7,125 nucleotides of DNA from JBGOUV01 sp041477815. Its GTDB lineage: Bacteria > Acidobacteriota > Terriglobia > Bryobacterales > JACQDG01. The stretch spans positions 1-7,125 of the forward strand of contig JBGOUV010000368.1 in assembly GCA_041477815.1 (NCBI GenBank), written 5' to 3'. The position numbers and the translations under genes are program-made. Under the pieces are notes generated by a model. The model saw only the letters and a list, made by a program, of their open reading frames with translations, was not told the DNA's origin and made no database searches. Shown here one piece after another: positions 1-6,165 of the stretch. Position 1 is the stretch's first letter, and each line of letters begins with the position of its first letter.

Positions 1-537
1 ACCCTGGTCGGGGTGGTGTCGGCGGACGTGGGGTTGGGGCTCCCCGACTTCCGGGCCGCCGAGCGCACCTTTCAGCTCCTGACCCAGGTGTCGGGCCGGG
101 CGGGGCGCGGGAATCTGCCGGGGGTGGTGCTGGTCCAGACCATCAACCCGGACCACTACGCCATTCGCTTCGCCGCCGCGCACGACTACCAGGGGTTCTA
201 TGAGAAGGAGCTGAACTTTCGGCGGCAGTTGCACTATCCGCCGTTCACGGCGCTGGCCAACGTGGTGGTGCGAAGCGAGAAGCTGGACGAGGCGCTGCGG
301 ATGGCCGCCGAGCTGGGTCATCACCTGCTGCCGCCGCCGGAGGACGTGAGGGTGCTGGGTCCGGCGGCGGCGCCGGTGGTGAAGCTTAAGACCGAGTACA
401 GGTATCAGTTTCTAATTAAGTCGTGGAGCCGGCGAACCCTGGGGACGCTGCTGCGGGGGGTGCGGCGGTACGTGGAGGGGCACAAATGGCCGCCTACGGC
501 GGTGGTGATCGATGTAGACCCGCTGAGCTTGATGTGA
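1..537 (+). CDS. priA: Primosomal protein N' (PriA helicase), C-terminal fragment
   Basis: PriA is a superfamily 2 3'-to-5' DNA helicase that recognises stalled or collapsed forks and starts reassembly of the replisome in the cytoplasm. The reading frame is open from the first base, so the 5' end lies outside the window and 178 residues are visible; family members usually have about 730-830. Helicase motif V appears as TLVGVVSADVGLGLPDFRAAER near residues 1-22 in the PriA pattern of a short strand followed by DFRAAER. Motif VI is QVSGRAGR at residues 29-36, with the arginines that contact ATP. The fragment ends in the typical PriA C-terminal domain, including YRYQFLIK and the terminal strand VVIDVDPLSLM, where DVDP is a family signature. 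The zinc-binding cysteines lie upstream and are not visible. The gene is convergent with lon. Identification is by motif recognition and is very secure; only the missing N-terminus limits it. Confidence 0.96.
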   Translation, partial: TLVGVVSADVGLGLPDFRAAERTFQLLTQVSGRAGRGNLPGVVLVQTINPDHYAIRFAAAHDYQGFYEKELNFRRQLHYPPFTALANVVVRSEKLDEALRMAAELGHHLLPPPEDVRVLGPAAAPVVKLKTEYRYQFLIKSWSRRTLGTLLRGVRRYVEGHKWPPTAVVIDVDPLSLM

Positions 538-546
538 GGATTAGAA

Positions 547-576
547 GCTGATAGCTATTAGCTGTTAGCTATTAGC
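547..576. repeat. Tandem heptamer repeat (consensus GCTATTA / GCTGTTA)
   Basis: Four consecutive 7-base units, GCTGATA, GCTATTA, GCTGTTA and GCTATTA, are followed by a final GC. The 11-mer TAGCTATTAGC occurs exactly twice, 14 bases apart (552-562 and 566-576). The block begins 9 bases after the priA stop codon and is strikingly AT-rich against its GC-rich surroundings. Because 7 is not a multiple of 3, the TAG, TTA and CTA triplets put stop codons in all three frames of both strands. The self-complementary TAGCTA at 552-557 and 566-571 could pair as a 6-bp hairpin with an 8-base loop. Similar short heptamer repeats are known between genes in several bacterial groups, notably cyanobacteria; whether this is a dispersed family in this genome cannot be seen here. 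No function is assigned. Confidence 0.85.
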
Positions 577-690
577 AACCCGGCGAGCTGGCGGGGCACC
601 CGGGCGTCAGTGCCTACGTAGCCAGATTCGTGCTGAAACCGGCAGAATATTTTTCGCGATGCGCATTTGCACCACTGTTTACGGGCCTGC

Positions 691-720
691 GGGGGCAATT
701 CGGCAGCGCCCCCAACTTTT
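691..720 (+). terminator. Possible weak intrinsic terminator for priA
   Basis: GGGGGC at 691-696 can pair with GCCCCC at 708-713 across an 11-base loop, followed by AACTTTT. That is a six-pair all-GC stem with a very short T run on the + strand, the direction in which priA is read. It lies about 150 bases after the priA stop. On the - strand the same hairpin lies about 70 bases beyond the lon stop but has no T run after it. The rest of 577-785 shows no other convincing hairpin and no gene. The T tract is poor, so Rho-dependent ending is equally possible. Confidence 0.35.
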
Positions 721-785
721 CCCAAATTGGTCCTGTTTGGTTCCGGTTCGTCCGGGTCAGGGAGTGGTCGTTTCTTGGAACTCTC

Positions 786-3158
786 TTACGCTCGCGGTTC
801 TGTGGTGGGAGGTTCGAGCGCCAGCGAGATCACTTCCTCTACGGTGCGGACGTAGTGGAGCCGCAGGTCGCCCAGGTGTTCGGCCTTGAGGTCCTCTTTG
901 ACGTTGACCTCGTTGTCGGCGGGGAGGATGACCTCCTGGATGGAGGAGGCGCGGGCGGCCAGGGCCTTTTCTTTGATGCCGCCTATGGGCAGGACGTGAC
1001 CGGAGAGGGTGATTTCGCCGGTCATGGCCAGGGCCGGACGGACGCGGCGGCCGGTGAGGCGGGAGACCAGGGCGGTTACCATGGTCACCCCGGCGGAAGG
1101 GCCGTCCTTAGGGATGGCGCCGGCGGGGACGTGGAGGTGGATGTCGTTGTTCTTCAGGAACTCGGGGTCGATGCCGAGGGATTCCGAGTTGGCCCGGACC
1201 CAGGAAAGGGCGGCCTGCATGGATTCCTGCATCACCGGACCGATTTGGCCGGTCATGATCAAACCCTTGCCGCCGCCTCGCAGGACGCTGGCCTCGACGA
1301 ACAGGACGTCGCCGCCGGTGGGGGTCCAGGCGAGCCCGACGGCTACGCCGGGGGTCTTGGTGCGCTCCAGAACCTGATCGTCCAAGCGGAGGCGCGGCGG
1401 GCCCAGCATTTCTTCGACGATGGCGGGCGTGACGGGGATGGGGACGCCGCGTTGGGCGGCGCCTTCCGCAATGCGCCGGGCTTGCTTGCGGCAAACCGTG
1501 CCGATCTCGCGCTCCAGATTCCGCACCCCGGCCTCTCGTGTATAGCGGCGGATGATCTGCGCTACGCCTTCTTCGGTGAACTCGATGTCCTGGCTGGGGT
1601 GCAGGCCGTTTTCGGAGGTCTGGCGGGGAATCAAGTAGGAGAAAGCGATGCGGCGCTTTTCCATCTCCGTGTAACCCTGCAGCTCGATGACCTGCATGCG
1701 GTCGCGGAGGGCGTCGGGGATGGGGTCGAGAATGTTGGCGGTGGTGATGAACAGGACCTTGGAGAGGTCGAAGGGGACGTCCAGGTAATGATCGCGGAAG
1801 GAGTTGTTTTGCTCGGGATCGAGGGCCTCCAGGAGGGCGGAGGCGGGGTCGCCGCGGAAGTCGCGGCCGATTTTGTCGATTTCATCGAGCATGAAGACGG
1901 GGTCGTTGGTCTCGGCGCGGCGGATGCCCAGCATGATCTGGCCGGGTAAGGCGCCTATGTAGGTACGGCGGTGGCCGCGGATTTCAGCCTCATCGTGGAC
2001 GCCGCCCAGAGAGATGCGGACGAACTTGCGATCCAGGGCGCGGGCGATGGATCTGCCCAGAGAGGTCTTGCCGACGCCCGGGGGGCCGACGAAGCACAAG
2101 ATGGGACCCTTGATCGAGGGGTTGAGCTGGCGGACGGCCAGGTAGTCCAGGATGCGGTCCTTGACCTTCTCCAGGTCGTAGTGATCGGCATCGAGGATCT
2201 CCTTGGCTTTGTGGACGTCCACCTGCGAGCCGGAGGACTTGGTCCAGGGGAGGATGACCAGCCAGTCCAGGTAGGTGCGGGTGACGGTATAGTCGGCGGC
2301 GGCGGGCGACATGCGGGCGAGCCGCTGGACCTCGCGGAGGGCCTCCTTGTTCACGGCTTCGGGAAGGCCGGCGTCCTCGATTTTCTTGCGGAGCTCCTCG
2401 ATTTCGTGGTCTTCGCCTTCGCCGAGCTCCTTCTGTATGGCCTTGAGCTGCTCGCGGAGATAGAACTCGCGCTGAGACTGCGAAAGCTGGTCCTGCACCT
2501 GGGTCTGGATCTTGGAGCGAAGCTGCTGGACCTCGAGTTCCTTGGTGAGGCGGCGGTGGATCAGGTCGAGGCGTTTGCGAACGTCGAGCTCGGAGAGCAC
2601 CTCCTGCTTTTCGGAGGAGGAGAGCGAGGGGAGCGAAGTAGCCATGAAGTCGGCCAGGCGGCCGAGTTCAGTGATGGTATCGGCGATGGATTGCAGGTCG
2701 TCGGAAAGGGAAGGGGACTGGGCTACGATCTGCTGGAAGACGCCGATGACGCTGCGGCGCAGGGCTTCGAGCTCGGGGGTCATCTCGGGCTCGACGTCGT
2801 CGAGACGCTCGATAGTGCCGCGCAGGAAGGCTTCCTGGTTGTTGAATTCGCCGACCCGGAGGCGGAAAAGGCCCTCGCAGAAGATGAAGAGATTCTGGTT
2901 GGGCATCCGGATGACCTTGTGCATCACGGCCATGGTTCCGATGGGGTGGAGGTCGGCGGGGTTGGGGGTGTCGTGGCGGGGGTCCTGCTGGGTGATGACG
3001 GCAAGGTAGCGATTTTCGCCCAGCGATTGTACTAGCGCGATGGAGCTCTCGCGGCCGATGGTGAGCGGCAGAAGGGCGTGGGGAAACAGCACCGTGTCGC
3101 GGACCGGGAGGATGGGGACGTCGGTGGTGGGTACGGGGGGCTCGGGCTCGTTGGCCAT
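786..3158 (-). CDS. lon: ATP-dependent protease Lon (LonA type)
   Basis: Lon is a cytoplasmic hexameric AAA+ serine protease that unfolds and degrades misfolded and short-lived regulatory proteins. At 790 residues it matches the family (E. coli Lon has 784). Domains in order: the N-terminal substrate-binding LAN domain (about 12-205, with PILPVRDTVLFPHALLPL near its start); a charged helical, probably coiled-coil segment (about 185-265); the AAA+ module with Walker A GPPGVGKTS at 358-366, Walker B VFMLDEID at 421-428 and sensor ITTAN at 471-475; and the C-terminal protease domain. The catalytic dyad is intact: Ser688 in PKDGPSAG and Lys731 in GGIKEK, 43 residues apart as in E. coli (S679/K722). 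No membrane segment is present, which excludes LonB. ATG at 3156-3158 is the only start that keeps the conserved N-terminus. It lies 18 bases after the pheA stop, so the gene is probably co-transcribed with pheA; no heat-shock operator is visible in that gap. Confidence 0.98.
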   Translation of the reverse strand: MANEPEPPVPTTDVPILPVRDTVLFPHALLPLTIGRESSIALVQSLGENRYLAVITQQDPRHDTPNPADLHPIGTMAVMHKVIRMPNQNLFIFCEGLFRLRVGEFNNQEAFLRGTIERLDDVEPEMTPELEALRRSVIGVFQQIVAQSPSLSDDLQSIADTITELGRLADFMATSLPSLSSSEKQEVLSELDVRKRLDLIHRRLTKELEVQQLRSKIQTQVQDQLSQSQREFYLREQLKAIQKELGEGEDHEIEELRKKIEDAGLPEAVNKEALREVQRLARMSPAAADYTVTRTYLDWLVILPWTKSSGSQVDVHKAKEILDADHYDLEKVKDRILDYLAVRQLNPSIKGPILCFVGPPGVGKTSLGRSIARALDRKFVRISLGGVHDEAEIRGHRRTYIGALPGQIMLGIRRAETNDPVFMLDEIDKIGRDFRGDPASALLEALDPEQNNSFRDHYLDVPFDLSKVLFITTANILDPIPDALRDRMQVIELQGYTEMEKRRIAFSYLIPRQTSENGLHPSQDIEFTEEGVAQIIRRYTREAGVRNLEREIGTVCRKQARRIAEGAAQRGVPIPVTPAIVEEMLGPPRLRLDDQVLERTKTPGVAVGLAWTPTGGDVLFVEASVLRGGGKGLIMTGQIGPVMQESMQAALSWVRANSESLGIDPEFLKNNDIHLHVPAGAIPKDGPSAGVTMVTALVSRLTGRRVRPALAMTGEITLSGHVLPIGGIKEKALAARASSIQEVILPADNEVNVKEDLKAEHLGDLRLHYVRTVEEVISLALEPPTTEPRA

Positions 3159-3159
3159 G

Positions 3160-3165
3160 CTCCTC
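3160..3165 (-). promoter_or_regulatory. Ribosome binding site of lon, unusually close to the ATG
   Basis: GAGGAG on the - strand ends one base before the lon ATG; counted from the AGAGG register the spacer is still only about 3 bases, shorter than the usual 5-9. No other in-frame start keeps the conserved Lon N-terminus, so the start stands. Initiation may be helped by ribosomes finishing pheA, whose stop codon is only 18 bases upstream. Confidence 0.55.
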
Positions 3166-3176
3166 TATAATAGCGG

Positions 3177-4019
3177 TTAGATGCCCGGTTTGTAGCAGCC
3201 CAGGATTTGGAGGAGGTCGGTTAATTCTTTCAGGTGGTCCAGGGCGTGCCGGCATTTGGGGTCCTGCGGGGAACCGTGAAAGTCGAGATAGAACAGATAT
3301 TCCCAGGGTTTTCCGCGGAGAGGGCGGGACTCTATTTTGGCCAGGTTGATGTCGCGTAAGGCGAAAGCCCCGATGCAGCGAAAGAGCGCTCCGGGGAGAT
3401 TTCTGGTGCAAAACACGATGGAGGTTTTAAGGTTATTTCCCTTGGGGAGCTTAGGGGATTTGCGGGTCAAGAGGAAAAAGCGGGTGAAATTACGATGGTC
3501 GTCTTCGATGTTGCGGCGGAGAATTTTGGCGCCGTACACGGTGGCCGCGGCGGCGGAGGCGATGGCGGCGGAGCCGGCGGGGACTTGCTCCATCAGCATT
3601 TTGACGCTGCCGGCGGTGTCGTAGTAGGTCTCAGCGTGGAGGGGGGGATGGTTGCGGAAGAATTGCAGGCATTGGTTGAGGGCTACGGGGTGGGAGTAGA
3701 CCTGACGGATTTCGGAGAAGCGGGTGGAGGGGTGGACGATCAAGTTGTGGACGATGCGGACGTGGGTCTCCGCGACGATGGGGAGGCGGAAGCGTAGGAG
3801 GTGGTCGTAGTTCTCGTGGACGGAGCCGTGGAGGGTGTTTTCTATGGGGATGACGGCGTAGTCGACCTCGGCGGAGGCCAGGGACTGGAAGACCTCTTCG
3901 AAGCGGGGTCGGGGGTGGAAGTCTAAGTTGGAGCCCAGGAGTTGGCGGGCGGCCTCCTCGCTGAAGGCGCCACGCTCGCCTTGAAAGGCTACACGCTTGT
4001 GCTGGCGAGATCGGGTCAT
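3177..4019 (-). CDS. pheA: Prephenate dehydratase (monofunctional, with ACT regulatory domain)
   Basis: This cytoplasmic enzyme decarboxylates and dehydrates prephenate to phenylpyruvate, the committed step to phenylalanine. At 280 residues it is the stand-alone form; the N-terminal chorismate mutase domain of the enterobacterial P-protein is absent. The catalytic domain (about 8-185) begins with VAFQGERGAFSEEAA, contains IENTLHGSV at 59-67, and carries the signature NFTRFFLL with the catalytic TRF threonine at residue 179. The ACT domain (about 197-275) shows LPGALFRCIGAFALRDINLAKIESRP; GALF (210-213) and ESRP (230-233) are the phenylalanine-binding motifs, so feedback inhibition by Phe is expected. 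The ATG overlaps the upstream hydrolase stop as ATGA, and the 20 bases before it contain no purine-rich Shine-Dalgarno, so translation probably depends on re-initiation. Lon follows after 18 bases. The assignment is secure; allosteric behaviour is inferred from the motifs. Confidence 0.97.
   Translation of the reverse strand: MTRSRQHKRVAFQGERGAFSEEAARQLLGSNLDFHPRPRFEEVFQSLASAEVDYAVIPIENTLHGSVHENYDHLLRFRLPIVAETHVRIVHNLIVHPSTRFSEIRQVYSHPVALNQCLQFFRNHPPLHAETYYDTAGSVKMLMEQVPAGSAAIASAAAATVYGAKILRRNIEDDHRNFTRFFLLTRKSPKLPKGNNLKTSIVFCTRNLPGALFRCIGAFALRDINLAKIESRPLRGKPWEYLFYLDFHGSPQDPKCRHALDHLKELTDLLQILGCYKPGI
4016..4019 (-). other. ATGA stop-start overlap coupling the hydrolase gene to pheA
   Basis: On the - strand the four bases ATGA contain both the pheA start (ATG) and the stop of the upstream hydrolase (TGA). 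The sequence before it (CTACCTCTCC...) is pyrimidine-rich and offers no Shine-Dalgarno. This is the classic arrangement for termination-reinitiation, and it argues that the two genes share a transcript. Confidence 0.85.
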
Positions 4020-6085
4020 TTTACGTTGGCGGAGAGGTAGGTTTGCTTGGCTCGGGACTGGGGGACGGGGCGGCCTTGGGGGTCCAGAAGGTTGACGAGG
4101 GTTACGGGACGGGGGGACAAAGCCGCGGCCAGGTCGGGGAGGTCGTAGGATCGCAGGGCGCCCTGGACTACGTTCTCGAAGATGTTGCGGTGGATTTTGA
4201 CGGCGACTACCGATTGGTAAGAAATCAGCATGTCCTCCAGGGTCAGACGCTTGAGGCGGGGGTCCAGGACGGCGGCGTGGAGGAGGGGGACGGCGGCCAG
4301 ATCGCGGCCCACGCCGTCGATGCGATCGGGGTCGACTTCGGGGCGGGCGGCGAGGAGGTCGAGGCCGCGGGCGATGTCCTCGGCGCGCATGGCCACCAGG
4401 GACTTACCTATGAGAAGTCCCTTCATGGCCGAGTGGTAGTCGCCGAAGAAGCGGGGGAAGTCGTTGCCGGCTTCGAGAGAGGTGATGCGGGTTTCTCCGA
4501 AGCCGCGAAGATCGGGGGCCAGGACCACGTTACCGGCGAGGGTGAGCTGCTCGAGCTGGCCGCCGGGGGCGGCCTCGGCGGATTTGCCTCGTCCGTGGAC
4601 ATAGAGGATGGCGGGGAGGCGGCCCGGGCGGTCGGGGAGGAACAGGAGGGACGGGATCACGATGCCGGGTTCCGGCTCGTAGACGAGCTTTTCGATGCGG
4701 TAGCCGGATCGCGTGATGGTTCCAAAGGGTCGGACGGTGAGCCGGGCCTGGCTGGGCGCGTAGTGCAGGAGCTCGCGGACCTGGCTGGGCAGCTCGCGGG
4801 GGTTGGGGCGGGGGCGGAGGTGGCGCACGCGTTGCAGGTTGAGGGAATGGACGGTTTCACCACCGAGGGAGGTGGCGACTTGGCCGGTGGGGGTGGCGTT
4901 GAGGATCTCTTCGGGCTCGGGGGTGACGGGGACTTCGGGTTCCGTGTCGTCGGAATTCTTGAGCCAGCGCGCGAACCACTGGTAGGCGGCCTGGCGGCGG
5001 GGGAGAGTATAGCCGTGGCCGTCGTCGGCTTCGACCATCTTCATCTTCTCGGCGGCGCCCAGGGAGTCGTAGACGCGCTGCACTTCCTGGTAGGTCTCGC
5101 GCGCGCCGCTGATGGAGAAGAAGTCGCGGATGGCCGTCAGCATGAGATACGGCTTGGGCGCGAAAGCGTAGATGAAGTCGGCGTGGTCGAGGCCGTCGGC
5201 GATAAAGGGCGGCAGACACTGCTCGGCGTCCTGGGGTCCGATGCTCAGCAGGAGGCGGCGCCAGGACGTTATGTAGCAGGAGGGGGCGGCGACCTGGATG
5301 CGGTCGTCCAGGGCCGACAGGTAGGCGGTGTGGGTGCCGCCACCGGAGTTGCCGGTGCAGGCGACGCGCTTGGGGTCGACCTCGGGGCGGGAGAGGAGGT
5401 AGTCGAGGGCGCGCAGGCCGTCCCAAATGGTATAGCGGGCGATGTTGTCGCCGGCCAGGAGACATTGGATGCCGAGGACGGTGTGCTCGGTGGTGGACCG
5501 GATGACCTTGGATTCGCCGAGGTCGGGGTCGAAGAGCTGGACGCGCTCGCCTTGGCCGACCGGGTCCCAGGCGAGGGCGACGTAGCCGCGCTTGGCCGCC
5601 GTAACCAGGACGGATTGCCAGGCGTGGTGAGATTTGGCGCCGGCCTCGTGGCCGAGGGGGAAGAGAATGGCCGGGTAGGGGCCGCGGCCGGACTTGGGGA
5701 GGTAGAGATTAGCAGTGACGTAGAAGCGGGGCTGGGATTCGAAGATCACCTTCTCGATGCGGTAGCCGTCCCGGTCGAGGGTGGCGACGGTGCGGGGGTT
5801 GAGCGGGGTACGTTCGGCGGGAAGACCGCCCAGGGCGCGCGTGAGACGCTCGCGGAGGAGGGCGCGGCGGCGGGCTACATCGTCCAGGGTGGAGATGCGG
5901 GAAACGGTGTCGCGGCGGGCGTCGAGGAGGGCGAAGGCCTTCTGGTTGAGGTAGTTCGGGAGCATCTCGCGGAGGGTTCGGAAGTCGGAGAGGCCGGTGA
6001 GGAAGTCGGGGGAGGAGGGGGACTGCTGGGGAAATGCCGGGGAGGCCAGCAGGACCAGCAGGGCGCAAGACAGTGTGGGGCGCAT
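4016..6085 (-). CDS. Exported tandem alpha/beta hydrolase, acetyl-xylan-esterase-like
   Basis: This is a 689-residue secreted or periplasmic protein. The N-terminus MRPTLSCALLVLLASPAFPQ is a signal peptide with likely cleavage after Ala17; no lipobox is seen. It contains two homologous hydrolase halves. The first (about 100-375) resembles acetyl xylan esterase/abhydrolase-7 enzymes, with nucleophile elbow GNSGGG at 245-250 (Ser247), probable acid Asp321 in TAIRDFF, and His357 in DDGHGYT. The second (about 455-689) repeats the pattern: GYRIEK at 461 matches 107, RPEVDP at 581 matches 233, and YVHGRGKS supplies an oxyanion-type loop. Its elbow reads GVGRD (591-595) with Gly593 where serine is expected, and the protein ends without a recognisable catalytic histidine, so this half is probably non-catalytic. 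Ester cleavage on a carbohydrate is inferred; the substrate is unknown. No good Shine-Dalgarno precedes the ATG; an out-of-frame ATG lies 11 bases upstream. It heads the pheA-lon block. Confidence 0.85.
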   Translation of the reverse strand: MRPTLSCALLVLLASPAFPQQSPSSPDFLTGLSDFRTLREMLPNYLNQKAFALLDARRDTVSRISTLDDVARRRALLRERLTRALGGLPAERTPLNPRTVATLDRDGYRIEKVIFESQPRFYVTANLYLPKSGRGPYPAILFPLGHEAGAKSHHAWQSVLVTAAKRGYVALAWDPVGQGERVQLFDPDLGESKVIRSTTEHTVLGIQCLLAGDNIARYTIWDGLRALDYLLSRPEVDPKRVACTGNSGGGTHTAYLSALDDRIQVAAPSCYITSWRRLLLSIGPQDAEQCLPPFIADGLDHADFIYAFAPKPYLMLTAIRDFFSISGARETYQEVQRVYDSLGAAEKMKMVEADDGHGYTLPRRQAAYQWFARWLKNSDDTEPEVPVTPEPEEILNATPTGQVATSLGGETVHSLNLQRVRHLRPRPNPRELPSQVRELLHYAPSQARLTVRPFGTITRSGYRIEKLVYEPEPGIVIPSLLFLPDRPGRLPAILYVHGRGKSAEAAPGGQLEQLTLAGNVVLAPDLRGFGETRITSLEAGNDFPRFFGDYHSAMKGLLIGKSLVAMRAEDIARGLDLLAARPEVDPDRIDGVGRDLAAVPLLHAAVLDPRLKRLTLEDMLISYQSVVAVKIHRNIFENVVQGALRSYDLPDLAAALSPRPVTLVNLLDPQGRPVPQSRAKQTYLSANVK

Positions 6086-6165
6086 GGTAGGGACATTTTA
6101 CCTGAGATGTCGTTACTTTAACGAAGCGCGGTCGAATACGATAATGGAAAGGGAGGGATGCTCGT
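6086..6165. promoter_or_regulatory. Divergent promoter region between hydrolase and DinB genes
   Basis: These 80 bases separate two divergent start codons and must hold promoters for both directions unless transcription enters from elsewhere. The stretch is clearly more AT-rich than the flanking genes. For the + strand a plausible sigma-70-type pair is TTTAAC (6117-6122) and GATAAT (6140-6145), 17 bases apart. The -10 matches the consensus at five of six bases, but the -35 at only three. For the - strand TAAAAT (6100-6095) resembles a -10 but lies only about ten bases before the ATG, which would leave almost no leader. No inverted-repeat operator stands out. Confidence 0.4.
6150..6157 (+). 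promoter_or_regulatory. Strong ribosome binding site of the DinB-like gene
   Basis: AGGGAGGG lies directly upstream of ATG 6166 with a spacer of 8 bases (9 from the GGAGG core). It is the best Shine-Dalgarno in the window and fixes the start of the DinB-like gene, which in turn gives that protein a clear signal peptide. Confidence 0.8.

Noticed and set aside
743..755. Small CCGG-TTCGT-CCGG hairpin after lon, a possible lon terminator
   Set aside because: It has only four pairs and no T run follows in the lon direction, so it is too weak to call.
577..785. A possible small gene in the priA-lon intergenic region
   Set aside because: The short frames starting here run into the antisense of lon, lack a ribosome binding site, and show no protein-like pattern.
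630..3035. Two long + strand open frames (439 and 354 residues) opposite lon
   Set aside because: They have the same Gly/Ala/Asp/Glu/Val-rich shadow composition and no family motifs, and they lie entirely opposite a certain Lon gene with all its motifs intact.
3166..3171. Perfect TATAAT on the + strand in the pheA-lon gap, a possible antisense promoter into pheA
   Set aside because: The region 17 bases upstream (CGGGCT) has no -35 resemblance. A single hexamer is weak evidence, and the bases also belong to the short gap with the lon ribosome binding site.
4043..6121. A 692-residue open frame on the + strand opposite the whole hydrolase gene
   Set aside because: It is made almost only of Gly, Ala, Val, Asp and Glu in the low-complexity pattern expected from the complement of GC-rich codons. 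It has no recognisable domain, while the opposite strand encodes a coherent enzyme with signal peptide and catalytic motifs.
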